In this document: positions 7,880-15,151 of the stretch, piece after piece
Layout: each line of letters begins with the position of its first letter
Numbering within the stretch: position 1 is the stretch's first letter
Source: Colwellia sp.
GTDB taxonomy: Bacteria; Pseudomonadota; Gammaproteobacteria; Enterobacterales; Alteromonadaceae
Direction of reading: 5' to 3'
Assembly: GCA_022969175.1 (NCBI GenBank)
Contig: JALJPB010000029.1
Location: 1-46,745 of the forward strand
DNA: 46,745 nucleotides
Made by a program: the position numbers and the translations under genes
Notes under the pieces: model-generated
What the model was told of the DNA's origin: nothing
The model's input: the letters and a program-made list of their open reading frames with translations, nothing else
Database searches by the model: none

Positions 7880-8055
7880 GCAGATAATCAGGTTAGTTGT
7901 TTTTCCTCTACTTTGTGGTTGTTCAAGGCTGTCTATATAAAGTAATATTTTCGAATTCATCAGTAATAATACTTTTGTCGTGATAGTTCAATTGGCGTAT
8001 TCATTGCTAAGTACTCATCATTTTTCATAAATTTTCGTGCAAAGGAATTAAAAAT

Positions 8056-8430
8056 ATGAAAATTAATCCACTTCACAAAGCTTCATGCCATTGTGGTTCA
8101 GTTCAGTTTGAATTATCACTACCAAATGGTCTTGTTGACCCTCGCCGGTGTGACTGCTCTATGTGTCGAAGACGTGGTGCTATTGTTGCTTCAGTACCTC
8201 TTGACGGTATAAAGATCATCAAAGGTATTGAGCTATTGAGTTTATATCAATTTAATACCCATACCGCTAAACATTACTTTTGTTCAAAGTGTGGTATTTA
8301 CACTCATCATCAGCGGCGTTCAAACCCTGAACAATACGGTTTTAATGTAGCTTGTTTAGAAGGGGTAAACCCTTTAGAGCTAGACAATATTCCAACTTTT
8401 GATGGCGTTAACCACCCAGCAGACCAATAA
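8056..8430 (+). CDS. GFA domain zinc protein, second copy
   Basis: The cysteine pattern of the GFA fold is present: ASCHCGSVQFEL near residue 10, RCDCSMCRRRGAI near residue 33, and YFCSKCGIYTHH near residue 75. The tail NVACLEGVNP is also family-typical. At 124 residues it is a compact member. The substrate is unknown. AAGGA lies 11 bases before the ATG. It differs clearly in sequence from the copy near 2.5 kb, so it is a separate acquisition or an old paralogue. Confidence 0.9.
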   Translation: MKINPLHKASCHCGSVQFELSLPNGLVDPRRCDCSMCRRRGAIVASVPLDGIKIIKGIELLSLYQFNTHTAKHYFCSKCGIYTHHQRRSNPEQYGFNVACLEGVNPLELDNIPTFDGVNHPADQ

Positions 8431-8471
8431 TAAAAATTTAAACAGTGAGTAATCACTAAATAAGAGCATAT

Positions 8472-8945
8472 ATGAATATCAATTTTAGAGACGCTACATT
8501 AACTGATTCTGAAACAATAGCCTCGTTTGTGGTAAAACTTACCAATGAAATATGCCAGTTAACTAAGACAAAGCATTTTGAACTTGATCTGGATAGCACC
8601 GCCTTACGTTGTCGAGAACTCATTAATGATGGCCATTATTCTGCCATTATTGGTGAATATGAAAATAGAGCAATTGCTGTTGTTACTATGACTGAGACCT
8701 ACGCTTTATATGCCGGTGGTAAAATTGGTGTTATCCAAGAGTTTTATGTGACACCTGAGTTTAGAGCTTCTGGAGTCGGTTCAATGTTAATTGAACAAGT
8801 TCAAATTTATGCCGAGCAGCATAAGTGGTCATGCATTGAATTGTGTACGCCACCACTTCCTGAGTTTGAGCGGACATTAAGTTTTTATCAAAAAAATGGT
8901 TTAATTGCTGTCGGTGGCCGAAAAATGAGACAGACATTAGGCTAA
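8472..8945 (+). CDS. GNAT family N-acetyltransferase
   Basis: Motif A is seen in VIQEFYVTPEFRASGVGSMLIEQV, where the RASGVG loop binds the pyrophosphate of acetyl-CoA (about residues 95-108). The LSFYQKNGLI segment matches motif B. At 157 residues it is a single domain. The insertion LCTPPLPEFERTLSFYQ differs from the two neighbouring GNATs, so they are not simple copies. The substrate is unknown. Confidence 0.85.
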   Translation: MNINFRDATLTDSETIASFVVKLTNEICQLTKTKHFELDLDSTALRCRELINDGHYSAIIGEYENRAIAVVTMTETYALYAGGKIGVIQEFYVTPEFRASGVGSMLIEQVQIYAEQHKWSCIELCTPPLPEFERTLSFYQKNGLIAVGGRKMRQTLG

Positions 8946-9053
8946 CAGTTCATGTTTAATTCACCCATAATCGTTGGTATTTATGTTGGTGTTTTTTGGG
9001 CGTTGTTTTGTTGAATAACCTATATTTATCATTTACCTAAGAGATAACTTGAA

Positions 9054-9620
9054 TTGAAACTGCTTCCAGAATTAAAGACAAAGCATATGACAATATCAGT
9101 GCTAAAGTTAAAAGATTTTAAATTGCTAGTTGAGTATGAAAACGAAAATTATCAACATTTATCAAAATGGCAACCGATTAGAGAACCCGATTATTTTAGT
9201 ATTGAGCAAACTAAAAAACGTGTAAGGGAAAGTATCGATAACTTTCACTCAGGGGCGTCTATTACCTTAGTTGGTTTTAACCATGATAAATCGACAATAA
9301 TTTGTACCTGCACTTTTTCAAATATTGTTTATGGTGTGTTTCAGGCGTGTAATCTTGGTTATTCAGTCGACAATAAAGAGCAAGGCAAAGGATATATGTT
9401 TGAAATGCTTCAGGCATCGTTAAATTTCCTATTTACTGAATTTAAATTACACCGTGTTATGGCTAATTATATGCCGGAAAACAAACGTTCTGAGCAGTTA
9501 TTAACAAGATTAGGTTTTCAAAAAGAAGGGCTTGCTAAATCGTATTTAAAAATAGCGGGCTCTTGGCAAGATCATGTTTTAACATCAAAAATAAATCCGA
9601 GCTCAATTGTGTCATTATAA
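9054..9620 (+). CDS. rimJ: RimJ-like ribosomal-protein/peptide N-acetyltransferase
   Basis: Family landmarks recur in the order remembered from E. coli RimJ: LSKWQPIRE near residue 35, TFSNIVYGVFQACNLGYS, the acetyl-CoA loop KEQGKGYMFEML, HRVMANYMPENKRSEQLL, RLGFQKEGLAKSYLKIAG, and W-x-DHVLT at the end. RimJ acetylates the N-terminal alanine of ribosomal protein S5. The start is a TTG at 9054 and the length, 188 residues, fits. It sits in the accessory cluster, so it could be a second, RimJ-derived resistance-type acetyltransferase rather than the housekeeping copy. Confidence 0.7.
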   Translation: MKLLPELKTKHMTISVLKLKDFKLLVEYENENYQHLSKWQPIREPDYFSIEQTKKRVRESIDNFHSGASITLVGFNHDKSTIICTCTFSNIVYGVFQACNLGYSVDNKEQGKGYMFEMLQASLNFLFTEFKLHRVMANYMPENKRSEQLLTRLGFQKEGLAKSYLKIAGSWQDHVLTSKINPSSIVSL

Positions 9621-9648
9621 CTTTATTCACTATTGTTAAGGTTTAATT

Positions 9649-9957
9649 ATGAAGATGGTTTATACCAACGAAAGTCAATTTCTTGTTAAGAATGTCAAAA
9701 ACCTGATAGAAGCTCAAGAAATAAAAACTTTTATCAAAAATGAATTTGCCCAAGGGGCTGTAGGCGAAATATCTGCATTCGATGCTTGGCCAGAAGTGTG
9801 GGTTATCAACGACTCAGATTTTGAAGGTGCCGTAGCAATTGTTGAATCATCGCAGAGTCGTCTGCAATCTGCTGATTGGATCTGTAAGAGCTGTTCAGAA
9901 AAAAACGATCCTTCTTTTGAGGTATGCTGGAATTGCCAGCAAGGAAGTACAATATAA
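9649..9957 (+). CDS. DUF2007 domain protein with RanBP2-type zinc ribbon
   Basis: The N-terminal part (residues 10-75: VKNVKNLIEAQEIKTFIKNE, EVWVINDSDFEGAVAIVE) fits the DUF2007 fold, a small signal-transduction-like domain of unknown role. The C-terminus carries WICKSCSEKNDPSFEVCWNC, a Cys-x2-Cys-x10-Cys-x2-Cys zinc ribbon. This combination is common in gammaproteobacteria. It is cytoplasmic and probably binds a protein or nucleotide; the target is unknown. Confidence 0.8.
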   Translation: MKMVYTNESQFLVKNVKNLIEAQEIKTFIKNEFAQGAVGEISAFDAWPEVWVINDSDFEGAVAIVESSQSRLQSADWICKSCSEKNDPSFEVCWNCQQGSTI

Positions 9958-10102
9958 CCAGTAACCTTTTTATAAAGTCACTCGTAACTTATTGTTAAGG
10001 GGATTAAAAAGTATATTTGAATCGTTTATAGGTTATTGGAAAATAGATACTAGCTTTAATGTAGCTCTGAACTTGTGGCTTACCAAAAAAGGATAACTCA
10101 AT

Positions 10103-10996
10103 ATGACAGAAAATAAGCAGATAGCCCAACCTCAAAAGACCGTATCTCTTGTTTTGGGCAGTGGTGGTGCACGGGGTCTAGCGCACATAGGTGTGATTCG
10201 TTGGCTTGAAGAAAACAACTACAAAATAGAATCCATTTCGGGCTGTTCAATGGGCGCACTTATTGGTGGTATTTATGCCGCAGGAAAGCTGGATGATTTT
10301 GAGCGTTGGGCAAGAGCAATTTCAAAAGTTGAAATCATTGCATTACTTGATTTGTCTTGGAAGAAAAGTGGTTTGGTCAAAGGCGACAAGATTATTAATA
10401 CCCTGACTGAACTTGTTGGCGATGTAGCTATTGAAGACTTACCTATCAAGTATACTGCAGTCGCTGCTGACATCCTCAATGAAAAAGAGGTATGGATGAA
10501 TTCAGGGCGGCTATTTGATGCCATCAGGGCATCTATTTCCTTACCGCTTTTTTTCACTCCTTTCAATTATAATGGTGTAGATCTAATTGACGGTGGCGTT
10601 TTAAACCCTGTTCCTATAGCACCTACTTTTAATGATGCTACTGACTTAACTTTGGCGGTAAATCTTGGTGGCAAGGTTGATACTCAAGAAGTAACATCGG
10701 TGAGTAATAGCTCAGCAAAAGAAAACACATCACCATTTAGTGACAAAGTCACAGAGTTCGTCAGCCGCTTTAAAGACTCTTCTGTTAGTCACCTAAGTAA
10801 GGACTGGGGAGCGTATGATATTGCAAACCAAGCTTTTGATGCAATGCAAAGTACTATTGCTAGACAAAAATTAGCAGCCTATCCTGCCGATATTTACCTT
10901 GAAATAGCTCGGAATGCCTGTGGAACTTTAGAGTTTCATCGCGCAGCTGAAATGATAGAACTTGGTTATCAAACGGCTAAAAAAAATATGAGTTAA
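10103..10996 (+). CDS. Patatin-like phospholipase, RssA-like
   Basis: The catalytic elements of the patatin family are complete: the oxyanion loop GSGGARG at 19-25, the nucleophile elbow GCSMG at 47-51 with Ser49, and the DGG motif at 163-165 with Asp163. Together these form the Ser-Asp dyad. The 297 residues and the VLGSGGARGLAHIGVIRWLE start resemble E. coli RssA. The product is a cytoplasmic serine esterase or phospholipase with unknown lipid substrate. The N-terminal nine residues are polar. AAGGA lies 10 bases before the start. It is a single gene, at the end of the accessory cluster. Confidence 0.9.
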   Translation: MTENKQIAQPQKTVSLVLGSGGARGLAHIGVIRWLEENNYKIESISGCSMGALIGGIYAAGKLDDFERWARAISKVEIIALLDLSWKKSGLVKGDKIINTLTELVGDVAIEDLPIKYTAVAADILNEKEVWMNSGRLFDAIRASISLPLFFTPFNYNGVDLIDGGVLNPVPIAPTFNDATDLTLAVNLGGKVDTQEVTSVSNSSAKENTSPFSDKVTEFVSRFKDSSVSHLSKDWGAYDIANQAFDAMQSTIARQKLAAYPADIYLEIARNACGTLEFHRAAEMIELGYQTAKKNMS

Positions 10997-11171
10997 GTTT
11001 TAGCTGAATATAAACGGTTGGCAATAACATTAATAATAAGCCTCTAGTGTTTAACTGTTTTATTACCTTTATCTTTCAGCTTATCTTTATTTTCAATAGA
11101 TTAGCTGATAAGTTTTTTGTTTGTTTTTATAGTAGTTTCACCAGAAAACCTACAACAAGCGCAAATTTTTT

Positions 11172-11672
11172 ATGACCACTCTTTATATTTTCTCTGGCTT
11201 GCCTGCCACTGGCAAAAGTACTTTAGCGGCACGCTTAAGTAAATACCTCGGTGCTTCGTACTTAAGGGTTGATACTATTGTGCAATCTTTAAAGGAGCTC
11301 TACGGAAAAGGTGTTTCTGTTGAGGGCTATATTCTTGCTTATAGACTTGCTGCAGACAACTTAAAACAAGGACTGAATGTTATCGGGGATTCTTGTAATT
11401 CGGTTCTTGAGTCAAGAGTAGAGTGGCAGCAAGCAGCTATTGACGCGGGTGCTCAATATATTAATATTGAAGTTTGTTGTTCAAATCGTGAACAGCACAG
11501 AGCTAGGGTTGAGGATCGAAATTCTCCGGTTACCAACTTAGTTTTACCTTCGTGGGAAAGTGTTAACGCAAGAGAGTTTCATCCTTGGGGCTCAGATGTA
11601 GTATCAATAGACACCGCGAATGAATCACCTGAACAATCATTCAAAAACTTGATTAAGCTGCTTGGGGTGTAA
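11172..11672 (+). CDS. AAA-type P-loop kinase
   Basis: A Walker A motif (GLPATGKST, residues 9-17) opens the protein, and YLRVDTIVQSLKELYG follows, as in nucleoside or antibiotic kinases of the AAA_33 and zeta-toxin-like group. The middle VIGDSCNSVLESRVEWQQAA and the VCCSNREQHRARVEDR segment (lid arginines) also fit. At 166 residues it is a single kinase domain. The phosphorylated substrate is unknown. Single-domain kinases of this kind often ride on integron cassettes. Confidence 0.8.
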   Translation: MTTLYIFSGLPATGKSTLAARLSKYLGASYLRVDTIVQSLKELYGKGVSVEGYILAYRLAADNLKQGLNVIGDSCNSVLESRVEWQQAAIDAGAQYINIEVCCSNREQHRARVEDRNSPVTNLVLPSWESVNAREFHPWGSDVVSIDTANESPEQSFKNLIKLLGV

Positions 11673-11978
11673 ATACTTAGAGCCTTTTTTCTAATAAATT
11701 AGCAATTAGAAAAATTTAGATAAAATATGATTTCAATAAAGTCTTTAGTTATATCTCTTAGCTTTGTATCAACCATTGTTTCCCCACTTCCTTTATTAAA
11801 TCGTCGCTAACAAATAACGTGATTTTTAGAGTTAGCTCATTTCACCATGGGGGTTATGAAAAAAATCGCCATGGTAATTTACAAAATACACCCCATCTTA
11901 AATTGAGAGTTCCGCATTAAGTCTACTGTTTAGTTAGTCTGCTGTTTAGTAAGTATAAAAGAACAATTTATTACTAAG
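11673..11978. other. Non-coding spacer before the lipoprotein gene
   Basis: No coding sequence was found. An A/T-only perfect 10-bp stem lies at 11686-11714 (TTTTTCTAAT / ATTAGAAAAA), perhaps a bidirectional terminator. A weaker hairpin, ACCATGG / CCATGGT, lies at about 11844-11876. The tandem repeat at 11920-11951 and the Pho-box-like elements follow. Confidence 0.4.
11920..11951 (+). repeat. Two tandem 16-bp units
   Basis: The units AGTCTACTGTTTAGTT and AGTCTGCTGTTTAGTA are adjacent and differ at two positions. They end 27 bases before the first Pho-box-like element, so they may be part of the promoter of the lipoprotein gene or a regulator site. Confidence 0.5.
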
Positions 11979-11996
11979 CTGTCATAGGACTGCAAT
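11979..11996 (+). promoter_or_regulatory. Pho-box-like element A
   Basis: CTGTCAT-AGGA-CTGCAAT has two 7-bp units separated by 4 bp, the geometry of a PhoB site (consensus CTGTCAT, A/T-rich 4 bp, CTGTCAY). The first unit is perfect and the second matches 5 of 7. It lies 135 bp before the lipoprotein start. Confidence 0.45.
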
Positions 11997-12033
11997 ATAA
12001 GCGAAACAAAACCTCCACAATACTTCAACATTT

Positions 12034-12051
12034 CTGTCATTAAACCTCTTT
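12034..12051 (+). promoter_or_regulatory. Pho-box-like element B
   Basis: A second perfect CTGTCAT is followed by TAAA and a poorly matching CCTCTTT. It sits exactly 55 bp (about five helical turns) from the first CTGTCAT, on the same face of the DNA. It is weaker than element A. Confidence 0.35.
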
Positions 12052-12130
12052 ATCATGTCTGCAAAATTAAATCCTTTAAGTTCCATTAATTACTTTAAAT
12101 AGCGGTTGAAAACTGCGGAGCAGACAAAAA

Positions 12131-14938
12131 ATGCAAATAAAACAATTTAAAATAAGTGCAATTGCAAGTGCGTTAACTGTAAGCATGGCATTAGTTGGTT
12201 GTGGTGGTGACATTAATTTGTCATCAGATGTTGATAACTCAGTAGGCGATACCATTATTAATAACCCTGCACCGGTAACGCCGACTAACCCCGATATTAT
12301 TCTTGCCGGTAAGGCTAATACTGCGTTAAGTACTGAAGTATCATCAGCACTTGGTTTTGATGTTCAAGTACAAGTTCTTGATAGTAAAATTACTGAAGAT
12401 ACCACTTTAGTTGCTAGTGCGAATGGTAAACCAGTAATGTACGCGCTTAGCGGGGCATTGGAAGTTAGCGGAGTTGATAGCCGAGTAACATTAACCATTG
12501 AACCTGGAACTGTTATTTTTGGCCAATCTGGTAATGACTATTTAGTGATTCACCGTGATGGTCAAATTATAGCAAAGGGCACTAAAACCAAACCTATTAT
12601 CATGACGTCATTACAAGATGTAAAAGGCGAAGCTACAGCGGCTGGCCAATGGGGTGGTGTTGTTATTTTAGGTAATGCACCATCAAATAAATGCCCTACT
12701 GATGGCAGTGACTGTGCATTACAAGTTGAAGGTGTTGCTGAAGGGGCTGTCTTTGGTGGTACTGACTGGGAAGACGACTCAGGCAGTTTAAAGTATGTTG
12801 TTGTTAAATACGCCGGTTATGAAATAGCCCCAGATAATGAATTAAATGGTGTTACTTTTGCGGGTGTTGGCTCTGGCACTGAAGTTGATTATTTACAAGT
12901 GCATTCAAATGCTGACGATGGTGTTGAATTTTTTGGTGGTGCGGTGAACGTTAAACATCTTTTGTTAACTGCTAACAAAGATGACAGTGTTGATTGGGAT
13001 AATGGCTTTAAAGGCATGTTACAGCATGTTTATATTGAGCATGCCAAAAATTCTGGTGAAGCAAACCGTGCTATTGAAGGTGATAACGACGGTTCAACAC
13101 CCGATAAAGGGCCTCAATCAAGCCCTATTATTGCCAATATAACCATCATTGGTAATAACTTTGATACTGCCGATAAAGACTCTGAAGGCATTTACTTACG
13201 AGAAGGTACGGCAGCGACCATAGTTAATGGAGTAATTACCGGGCCAACAGAAATGGGCGAATGTTTAGAAATAGAAGGTGGCGCAACTTCTTCAGTTACT
13301 GTTGATAATGCCAACAGTGGTAAAATTGTTATGCAAAACATGGTAATGGGTTGTACTAATGATGAAAACTTCAAAAATGCCAAAGCGGATGATGGGTCAG
13401 TGCTACTTGATTTAGCCACTTGGTTTACCGATGAACCATCAAACACAGTGAGCACTTCTTTATTAATCAACGAATCAGGTATTCCTGATAGTGGTTCTTT
13501 GTTAATTGCCGCTGATGCTGGACAGGATGTATCGGTCACACTAAATTCATTTTTTGATAGTGTTGACTATATTGGTGCCTTTGATGGTTCAACTGATTGG
13601 CGTCAGGGTTGGGCATTTGGTTATGGCGGCGGGGTGGTAACAGCTAGTGCTGAGGTTGAAGGTTGTCCAACTGGCACTAGTGCAATTTCTCCAGCTGATG
13701 GCGTGACAACAACTTGTCAAATTTCAGGAAGAATTACTGCGGATCTTACCTTAACGGCTAACAATTTATATGCCTTAAGTGGTGCCGTATTTATCGGTGA
13801 AGACAAAGCAAACTCAGCCACCTTAACTATTGAAGCAGGTACCACTATTTTTGGTCGCTCTGGTGGTGACTATCTAGTGGTGAGTCGTGATTCAATGATA
13901 GAGGCTAATGGCACATCAACTAACCCTATTACCTTTACCTCTAGTGAAGATATTACCGGTGATACCACAGGTGCAGGTCAGTGGGGCGGTATTGTACTAC
14001 TAGGTAATGCGCGATCTAATAAATGCCCAACCGATGGCAGTGATTGTGCACTTCAAGTAGAAGGTGTTGAAGAGGGGGCGGTATTTGGCGGTACTGACGA
14101 CAATGATAGCTCAGGCACGTTACGCTACGTTGTTGTTAAACATGCAGGTTATGAAATTGCCCCAGATAACGAGCTCAATGGTATTACCTTCGGCGCAGTT
14201 GGTTCAGGCACTAAAGTTGAATATATCCAAGTACATGAAAACGCTGATGACGGAGTTGAGTTTTTTGGCGGCACGGTTAACGCTAAATACTTGGTATTAA
14301 CGTCAAATAAAGATGACAGTGTTGATTGGGATAACGGTTATCGCGGCAACTTGCAATATGTACTGGTAAAGCATGCTCCCGAAAACGGTGAAGCAAACCG
14401 CGGTATCGAAGGGGATAATGACGGTTCTACGCCAAACAAACTTCCACAATCAAACCCTACTATTGCCAACATGACCATTATTGGCAATGGCTTTGACAGT
14501 GCAGATAAGGACTCTGAAGGTATTTATTTACGTGAAGGGACTAAAGCGCAGTTATTTAACTTTGTTGTAACGGGCACAAGCGGCATGGGGGAATGTTTTG
14601 AAATTGAAGGGGGGTCAACGGCCTCAATAACGGTTGACCAAGCACTCGCAGGGGAAACGGTAATAAGTCATTCGGTCTTTGCCTGTGAAGAAAACTTCAA
14701 GTCAGCGAAAACTAGCGATGGCAGTGTATTGCTTGATACTCAAGATTGGGTATTAAATCAAAACGCTGACAACAGCACTGAAGCATCTCAAACAGATGTT
14801 GTTGATGGTATTTTCACCATTGATACCACCACGCCTAAAGACTTCTCTGGAGATGCATTTTTTGATAATGCAAACCATATTGGCGCGGTAAGTGCTGACA
14901 ACGACTGGACGAAAGGCTGGACAGTAGGTTTAGAGTAA
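12131..14938 (+). CDS. Large lipoprotein with two near-identical repeat halves
   Basis: The N-terminus ends in LVGCGGD, a lipobox with the lipidated cysteine near residue 24. The mature protein has two halves of about 400 residues (about 90-500 and 530-935). Both contain NKCPTDGSDCALQVEGV, AGYEIAPDNELNG, ADDGVEFFGG, NKDDSVDWDNG and EGDNDGSTP in the same order. The many Gly/Asp turns and regular short strands suggest a right-handed beta-helix, and the acidic clusters could bind divalent metal. The family is not one I can name. It is followed by a TonB-dependent receptor, so it is probably a surface-exposed partner for substrate capture. GGAG lies 11 bases before the start. Confidence 0.8.
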   Translation: MQIKQFKISAIASALTVSMALVGCGGDINLSSDVDNSVGDTIINNPAPVTPTNPDIILAGKANTALSTEVSSALGFDVQVQVLDSKITEDTTLVASANGKPVMYALSGALEVSGVDSRVTLTIEPGTVIFGQSGNDYLVIHRDGQIIAKGTKTKPIIMTSLQDVKGEATAAGQWGGVVILGNAPSNKCPTDGSDCALQVEGVAEGAVFGGTDWEDDSGSLKYVVVKYAGYEIAPDNELNGVTFAGVGSGTEVDYLQVHSNADDGVEFFGGAVNVKHLLLTANKDDSVDWDNGFKGMLQHVYIEHAKNSGEANRAIEGDNDGSTPDKGPQSSPIIANITIIGNNFDTADKDSEGIYLREGTAATIVNGVITGPTEMGECLEIEGGATSSVTVDNANSGKIVMQNMVMGCTNDENFKNAKADDGSVLLDLATWFTDEPSNTVSTSLLINESGIPDSGSLLIAADAGQDVSVTLNSFFDSVDYIGAFDGSTDWRQGWAFGYGGGVVTASAEVEGCPTGTSAISPADGVTTTCQISGRITADLTLTANNLYALSGAVFIGEDKANSATLTIEAGTTIFGRSGGDYLVVSRDSMIEANGTSTNPITFTSSEDITGDTTGAGQWGGIVLLGNARSNKCPTDGSDCALQVEGVEEGAVFGGTDDNDSSGTLRYVVVKHAGYEIAPDNELNGITFGAVGSGTKVEYIQVHENADDGVEFFGGTVNAKYLVLTSNKDDSVDWDNGYRGNLQYVLVKHAPENGEANRGIEGDNDGSTPNKLPQSNPTIANMTIIGNGFDSADKDSEGIYLREGTKAQLFNFVVTGTSGMGECFEIEGGSTASITVDQALAGETVISHSVFACEENFKSAKTSDGSVLLDTQDWVLNQNADNSTEASQTDVVDGIFTIDTTTPKDFSGDAFFDNANHIGAVSADNDWTKGWTVGLE

Positions 14939-14996
14939 TAGCCGACATATCCTAGTAATTAACCTCAGACTTTATTTTAGGTAGATACTCTATCAC

Positions 14997-15078
14997 TCGT
15001 CATTCCGGTAGTTCTTTAGGCCGGAATCTATGATATTTAACAACAAGATCCCCGACTAAAATAACTCGGGGATGACGA
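14997..15078. repeat. Dispersed-repeat-like inverted element
   Basis: The element begins TCGTCATTCC and ends GGGGATGACGA, which are inverted copies with one mismatch. Inside are two hairpins: CCGG...CCGG, and ATCCCCGA...CTCGGGGAT with an 8-bp stem. This looks like the short palindromic repeats dispersed in many bacterial genomes. It lies between the lipoprotein and receptor genes and may modulate their mRNA. Confidence 0.6.
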
Positions 15079-15151
15079 TTTTTATAGTTATGGCTTATCT
15101 AGCGTTGAAGTTAATCATTACCCTACGGTTCTCCTTATCATGAGGTTAAAA

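Noticed and set aside
11040-11120. CAGCTTATC / GATTAGCTG hairpin with following T run
   Set aside because: One mismatch, long loop and A/T-rich stem; a terminator for the phospholipase gene is possible, but I cannot support it well.
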